Shown in pieces: positions 60,701 to 64,000 of a DNA stretch of 64,000 bases (the first letter of the stretch is position 1; every line of letters begins with the position of its first letter). The notes under the pieces are model-generated. The model had not been told where the DNA came from. It worked only from the letters and a program-made list of their open reading frames with translations, and searched no databases. The stretch is taken from assembly GCA_946498245.1 (NCBI GenBank), contig CAMMNN010000016.1:1-64000 (forward strand), given 5' to 3'. A program made the position numbers and the translations under genes. Origin of the DNA: an uncultured Clostridium sp. (lineage in GTDB: Bacteria; Bacillota; Clostridia; Lachnospirales; Lachnospiraceae).

Positions 60701-62173
60701 CATAAATACGGTACAGCGGGTTCCCAGATCCGTGGGATTTTTGGCAAAAAGGGCTTCTTTTGCAAAATCCTCCACAGAGTAGTTTAAGGATTTTGCGAAG
60801 GTTTCAATAAAGGAACCGCAGCCGGAAGAACAGGCTTCATTAAGCTGGACGCTGTCTACGGTATTGTCCTTAATGCGGATACATTTCATATCCTGCCCGC
60901 CGATGTCCAGAATGCAGTCTACATCCGGCTCAAAAAAGGCAGCGGCATAGTAATGGGAAATGGTTTCCACCTCGCCCTCATCCAACAGAAAAGCTGCTTT
61001 TAGCAAAGCCTCGCCGTAGCCGGTGGAACAAGACCAGGCAATGCGGGCGTCAGCCGGAAGCTGGTCATTGATTTCTTTCATAGCGGCAATGGCCGTCTTT
61101 AAAGGGCTGCCGTTGTTATTGCTGTAAAAACGGTAAAGAAGACTTCCATCTTCCCCAACCAGGGCTACTTTGGTAGTAGTGGAACCGGCGTCGATTCCCA
61201 AAAAGCAGTTGCCGTGGTAGGAAGACAGATCCGCAGTTTTAACACAATGATTTCCATGGCGTTTGAGAAATTCCTCATAGTCAGCAGGACTTTCAAACAA
61301 AGGATCCATACGTTTTACTTCAAAATCCATCTGAATGCCGGAAGAAAGCAGACTGATGAGAGAATCCAGGCTGCTGGCCTTGGCGTCCGCTTCCGCGTTC
61401 ATGGCAGCGCCGGTAGCGGCAAACAGATGAGAGTGGTCTGGAGCAATGATCTGGCTGGGCCCCAGATTTAAAGTGCGGATAAAAGCAGCCCGCAGCTCCG
61501 GAAGGAAGTGGAGAGGGCCGCCTAAGAAAGCTACATTGCCGCGAATGGGTTTTCCGCAGGCCAGTCCGCTGATGGTCTGGTTTACTACCGCCTGGAAAAT
61601 AGAGGCGGCCAGATCCTCCCGGGTAGCGCCTTCGTTAATTAAAGGCTGTATATCGGATTTTGCGAAAACGCCGCAGCGGGCGGCGATGGGGTAAATGGCC
61701 TGATAGTGTTTCGCGTATTCATTAAGCCCTGCTGCGTCAGTCTGCAGCAGAGAAGCCATCTGATCGATGAAAGAACCGGTTCCGCCGGCGCAGATACCAT
61801 TCATACGCTGATCAATGCCGCCGGTAAAGTAAATGATTTTAGCGTCTTCACCGCCCAGTTCAATGGCCACATCAGTTTGAGGCGCATAGTCCTGAAGGGC
61901 GGAAGCTACGGCTACTACTTCCTGGACGAAAGGAACGCCCATATGACGGGAAAGAGTCAGTCCGCCGGAACCCGTAATGACGGGGCGAACCTGGATGGAA
62001 CCAAGGGCTTTCTGGGCTTTCTTTAAAAGAGAAGCTAAAGTTTCCTGGATATTCGCATAATGGCGTTCATAATCGGCAAATATTATATGAGAGCATTCAT
62101 CAAGAATCGCTATTTTCACAGTAGTAGAGCCAATATCAATTCCCAATGTATTTAATATATGTAGAGTTTCCAT
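57782..62173 (-). CDS. Giant 2-hydroxyacyl-CoA dehydratase activase-related protein
   Basis: A 1463-aa protein. Two BadF/BcrA-type ASKHA ATPase domains come first: about residues 8-275 ([38 protein letters not shown]) and about 324-590 ([39 protein letters not shown]). A cysteine cluster (CQGCINHC) lies near 630, then a DUF2229-type domain ([31 protein letters not shown]). The C-terminal HgdB-like part carries more cysteines ([28 protein letters not shown]) and could bind an iron-sulfur cluster. By homology it uses ATP to drive a low-potential electron transfer; substrate unknown. No dehydratase genes are nearby. The Shine-Dalgarno lies about 22 nt upstream of the ATG with a small hairpin between. 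Confidence 0.88.
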   Translation of the reverse strand: METLHILNTLGIDIGSTTVKIAILDECSHIIFADYERHYANIQETLASLLKKAQKALGSIQVRPVITGSGGLTLSRHMGVPFVQEVVAVASALQDYAPQTDVAIELGGEDAKIIYFTGGIDQRMNGICAGGTGSFIDQMASLLQTDAAGLNEYAKHYQAIYPIAARCGVFAKSDIQPLINEGATREDLAASIFQAVVNQTISGLACGKPIRGNVAFLGGPLHFLPELRAAFIRTLNLGPSQIIAPDHSHLFAATGAAMNAEADAKASSLDSLISLLSSGIQMDFEVKRMDPLFESPADYEEFLKRHGNHCVKTADLSSYHGNCFLGIDAGSTTTKVALVGEDGSLLYRFYSNNNGSPLKTAIAAMKEINDQLPADARIAWSCSTGYGEALLKAAFLLDEGEVETISHYYAAAFFEPDVDCILDIGGQDMKCIRIKDNTVDSVQLNEACSSGCGSFIETFAKSLNYSVEDFAKEALFAKNPTDLGTRCTVFMNSNVKQAQKEGASVADISAGLAYSVIKNALFKVIKITSAADLGSHVVVQGGTFYNDAVLRSFEKIAGCEAVRPDIAGIMGAFGAALIARERYDAQKESSMLPMEKILNLKYTTSMTRCQGCINHCVLTINQFGSGRRFVSGNRCERGLGKEKQKKEIPNLFQYKYQRMFDYEPLTLDMAPRGVIGIPRVLNMYENYPFWAVFFKKLGFRTILSAQSSRQLYELGIESIPSESECYPAKLAHGHVSWLIKQGIKLIFYPCIPYERNESPDAGNHYNCPMVTSYAENIKNNMEELAENHVRFLNPFLAFTNEEILTKGLVKEITAAFGPDSGFARPITVKEITEAAHEAWQELLASRRDMEKKGEETIAWLREHGKRGIVLAGRPYHVDPEIHHGIPDLITSYGFAVLTEDSVSHLAKVERPLVVTDQWMYHSRLYEAASYVKTSDVLDLIQLNSFGCGLDAVTTDQVSDILTKSGKIYTVLKIDEVNNLGAARIRIRSLIAALRVRDQKHYSHKVVSSAYNRTVFTKAMKKDYTILCPQMSPIHFDLLEPAIRSFGYKIEVLQNHNRNAVDVGLQYVNNDACYPSLIVIGQIMDALLSGKYDLDHTAIFMSQTGGGCRASNYIGFIRRALEKAGMGQIPVISVNANGMETNPGFTITLPLLTKALQAVVYGDVFMRVLYNTRPYEAVPGSADKLHVEWKQRCIASLSKRNPSMMEFGRNLRGIIQDFDNLPRLAVKKPRVGIVGEILVKFSPLANNHIVELLEAEGAEAVMPDLMDFLLYCFYNSNFKADHLGGKRSTARICNMGIALLEFFRKTARKELEQSRHFDAPADIRNLASMAKDFVSLGNQTGEGWFLTGEMLELIHNGVENIVCTQPFGCLPNHIVGKGVIKELRRHYPESNIIAVDYDPGASEVNQLNRIKLMLATAQKNLRQSSGKSPDSHSGQGGLGNSKEPDYSKSEKASSANVAAASLSS

Positions 62174-62233
62174 TCATATACGGGAAAATTCCCTGCCTCC
62201 TTTGTGTAATGCATAAAGCCAATAGTCCTACTC

Positions 62234-62262
62234 AGTTTAACATAAAACCGAAAAGAATACAA
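62234..62262 (-). promoter_or_regulatory. Promoter of the activase gene
   Basis: On the reverse strand TTGTAT (62257-62262), 17-bp spacer, TAAACT (62234-62239). Confidence 0.55.
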
Positions 62263-62338
62263 TCGGTAGGATTTGTTAAAAAAACGTAAAGAAACCGAAA
62301 ATAATTCGGCAGGAGTTTGTAAATATCCGGCAATTCGT

Positions 62339-62367
62339 TTGACAAACAACGGCCCAGTAAGTATAAT
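62339..62367 (+). promoter_or_regulatory. Promoter of corA
   Basis: TTGACA (62339-62344), 17-bp spacer, TATAAT (62362-62367): perfect consensus. The roughly 50-nt leader is too short for an M-box magnesium riboswitch. Confidence 0.85.
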
Positions 62368-62423
62368 GATATTTGCGAAAGATTGGGTTTTCGGCGAGAT
62401 ACTTGAGGGATGGAGGAACGGGC

Positions 62424-63365
62424 ATGATTCAGATTTTTAAGACGGAAGAAGGCATTGTCCATCAGACGGACGAAATCGAATTAAACTCCTGGATTGCCCT
62501 GACGGATCCTACGGCTGCGGAGATCCTGGAGATTGCGGATCACTTCCGGTTGGATCCGGATCATCTCAGAGCGCCTCTGGACGAGGAGGAGCGTTCCCGT
62601 ATTGAAATAGAAGAGGATTACTCCCTGGTCCTGGTGGATATTCCTTCTATTGAAGAGAGAAGCGGAAAGGACTGGTACGTGACCATTCCCTTAGGCATCA
62701 TTATGACAGACACCAATATCATTACCGTATGTCTGGAAGAAACGCCGGTTCTCAATGCTTTCATGGACGGTCGTGTGAGGGATTTCCATACCTATATGAA
62801 AACGCGTTTTATTCTTCAGGTATTGTATAAAAATGCATCTTTATACCTGCAGTACCTGAGAATAATCGAGAAAAAAAGCGAGGTTATTGAGAAAAAGCTG
62901 CACAAATCACAGAAAAATCAGGAACTGATCGAGCTTTTGGAGCTGGAAAAATCCCTGCTTTATTTTACCACGTCCCTCCGTTCCAATGAAGTGGTGCTGG
63001 AAAAACTGATGCGCAGTGAAAAGATTAAGAAGTATTCGGAGGACGAGGAACTGCTGGAAGACGTCATCATTGAAAATAAGCAGGCGATTGAGATGGCAAA
63101 CATATACAGCGGGATTCTGGGAGGAACCATGGATACCTTCGCGTCTGTTATTTCCAATAATCAGAACCTGGTTATGAAATTTTTGACCACTGTTACCATT
63201 GTGATGTCAATCCCTACTATGATTTCCAGCTTTTATGGAATGAACGTAAACATTGCTGGAATGCCCTTTGCGCAGAACCGTTACGGATTTTTGATTATTA
63301 TCGGAATATCCGTACTGATTTGCCTGCTGATTGCCTGGATTTTCTCAAAGAAAGACTTATTTTGA
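62424..63365 (+). CDS. corA: CorA-family magnesium/divalent-metal channel
   Basis: A 313-aa protein. A cytosolic alpha/beta domain and long stalk helix are followed by two C-terminal membrane segments with the YGMN selectivity signature (STMISSFYGMNVNIAGMPF region) and a basic/acidic end (FSKKDLF). Pentameric Mg2+ uptake channel by homology. The ATG at 62424 follows GATGGAGGAA; the upstream open frame starts near the -10 box. Confidence 0.93.
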   Translation: MIQIFKTEEGIVHQTDEIELNSWIALTDPTAAEILEIADHFRLDPDHLRAPLDEEERSRIEIEEDYSLVLVDIPSIEERSGKDWYVTIPLGIIMTDTNIITVCLEETPVLNAFMDGRVRDFHTYMKTRFILQVLYKNASLYLQYLRIIEKKSEVIEKKLHKSQKNQELIELLELEKSLLYFTTSLRSNEVVLEKLMRSEKIKKYSEDEELLEDVIIENKQAIEMANIYSGILGGTMDTFASVISNNQNLVMKFLTTVTIVMSIPTMISSFYGMNVNIAGMPFAQNRYGFLIIIGISVLICLLIAWIFSKKDLF

Positions 63366-63381
63366 CAGGAGCGTCTGAGAA

Positions 63382-64000
63382 GTGAAATTTTTTTATAAGC
63401 TGGAACGCAAATACGGAAAATATGCCATTCATAACCTGATGTATTATCTGGTCGTGCTCTATGGCATCGGGCTGATTATTTCTCTGTGGAATCCCTTGAT
63501 TTATTACCGGTATCTGGCTCTTGACGGAGAAGCCATCCTTCACGGGCAGATTTGGAGAGTTGTGACCTTTCTGTGCTATCCGCCGGCCCAGGGAATCTTT
63601 TTCGGAATTTTAGCCTTATATCTCTACTATTCCATGGGGCAGACCCTGGAACGGGTTTGGGGAGCCTTTCGGTTTAACATATACGTTGCCCTGGGAGTCC
63701 TGGGCCACGTATTGGCGGAGATTATTATAACCCTTGCCTTTGGCTACAGCCCGAACCTGCTTCCGGTGGCTTTGGATTTTTCTTTGTTTTTTGCCTTTGC
63801 CCTGACATTTCCGGATGTGGAATTTCTTCTGATGTACCTGATTCCGGTAAAGGCGAAGTGGCTGGCCGTAGCAGAAGGAGCGGTCTATCTTTACTATCTG
63901 ATAATGGGAAATATGGCCACCAGGGTGGAAATCGTCATGTCCCTGGCGAATGTTATTCTCTTCTTCCTTTTGACCAGAAATTATAACCGGGTAAATCCCA
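63382..64000 (+). CDS. Rhomboid-like polytopic membrane protein, partial (cut by window end)
   Basis: A GTG at 63382 after AGGAG opens a frame of at least 206 codons that runs off the window. The product begins MKFFYKLERKYGKYAIHNLM and has about six hydrophobic segments. ILHGQIWRVVTFLCYPP and YYSMGQTLERVWGAFRFNIYV resemble the TM1-TM2 loop of rhomboid proteins. The catalytic GxSG and His of active rhomboids are not seen, so it is probably a pseudo-rhomboid. It follows corA by 16 nt and is likely cotranscribed. Confidence 0.7.
   Translation, partial: MKFFYKLERKYGKYAIHNLMYYLVVLYGIGLIISLWNPLIYYRYLALDGEAILHGQIWRVVTFLCYPPAQGIFFGILALYLYYSMGQTLERVWGAFRFNIYVALGVLGHVLAEIIITLAFGYSPNLLPVALDFSLFFAFALTFPDVEFLLMYLIPVKAKWLAVAEGAVYLYYLIMGNMATRVEIVMSLANVILFFLLTRNYNRVNP

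Noticed and set aside
62295-62309. Palindrome CCGAA/TTCGG between activase and corA
   Set aside because: Only 5-bp arms in an AT-rich gap; expected by chance.
62215-62424. M-box magnesium riboswitch before corA
   Set aside because: The consensus promoter leaves a leader of only about 50 nt, far too short.

Overview
The window looks like a chromosomal segment of an anaerobic, Gram-positive clostridium, most likely Lachnospiraceae-like. The reasons are the spc/alpha ribosomal operon order, zinc-type S14, a gut-type cytosolic aryl-sulfate sulfotransferase, a giant two-ATPase 2-hydroxyacyl-CoA dehydratase activase, choline-binding-type cell-wall repeats, AGGAGG ribosome sites and consensus sigma-A promoters. 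The taxonomy is inference; no 16S gene is present.

Layout. (1) 1-10.8 kb: the translation/secretion cluster, from the tail of rpsQ through rplN, rplX, rplE, rpsN, rpsH, rplF, rplR, rpsE, rpmD, rplO, secY, adk, map, infA, rpmJ, rpsM, rpsK, rpsD, rpoA and rplQ, closed by a strong terminator. (2) 10.9-19.2 kb: an accessory block with a tripartite tricarboxylate transporter (tctC-tctB-tctA), a Cys-type sulfatase, a GntR/LacI-type regulator and two paralogous secreted cell-wall-repeat proteins. (3) 19.2-24.4 kb: ecfA1-ecfA2-ecfT, a truA gene fused to an acetyltransferase domain, then rplM-rpsI from a perfect consensus promoter with a probable leader RNA. Blocks 1 and 3 are normally contiguous in Firmicutes, so block 2 looks inserted. 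(4) 24.4-31.2 kb: an accessory island. It has a DUF1016/YhcG nuclease fragment, a TetR regulator, a two-gene ABC transporter and a Cys-rich KTR protein, flanked by imperfect direct repeats of about 120 bp, then a reverse-strand AlbA_2/Schlafen-type regulator with a 12-bp coding minisatellite. (5) 31.3-40.4 kb: a DUF7309/DUF6930 protein, reverse-strand birA, and an oligopeptide transporter operon (oppBCDFA) ending in an LD-carboxypeptidase, which suggests muropeptide recycling. (6) 40.4-44.7 kb: a thioredoxin-reductase-like flavoprotein with a cysteine-free thioredoxin tail, divergent from a CHVC thioredoxin and an aryl-sulfate sulfotransferase; then a signal-peptide-less beta-lactamase-fold hydrolase and tRNA-Arg(ACG). 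(7) 44.8-52.5 kb: alr, M20 amidohydrolase, an output-less 4HB/HAMP receptor, recJ, a Gfo/Idh/MocA oxidoreductase and glyA. (8) 52.5-57.8 kb: an AraC regulator facing a PhnP-like metallo-hydrolase and a sugar-type ABC transporter without its own ATPase. (9) 57.8-64 kb: a 1463-aa activase on the reverse strand, corA, and a rhomboid-like membrane protein cut by the window end.

The best candidate for an undescribed system is the redox/sulfotransfer module at 40.5-43.6 kb. A TrxR-like enzyme lacking the usual NADPH-phosphate motif and a CxxC thioredoxin flank a cytosolic, cysteine-rich sulfotransferase. This parallels, in non-homologous form, the assT-dsbL-dsbI linkage of uropathogenic E. coli. 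Second is the TruA-GNAT fusion, which would join tRNA pseudouridylation to an acyltransferase.
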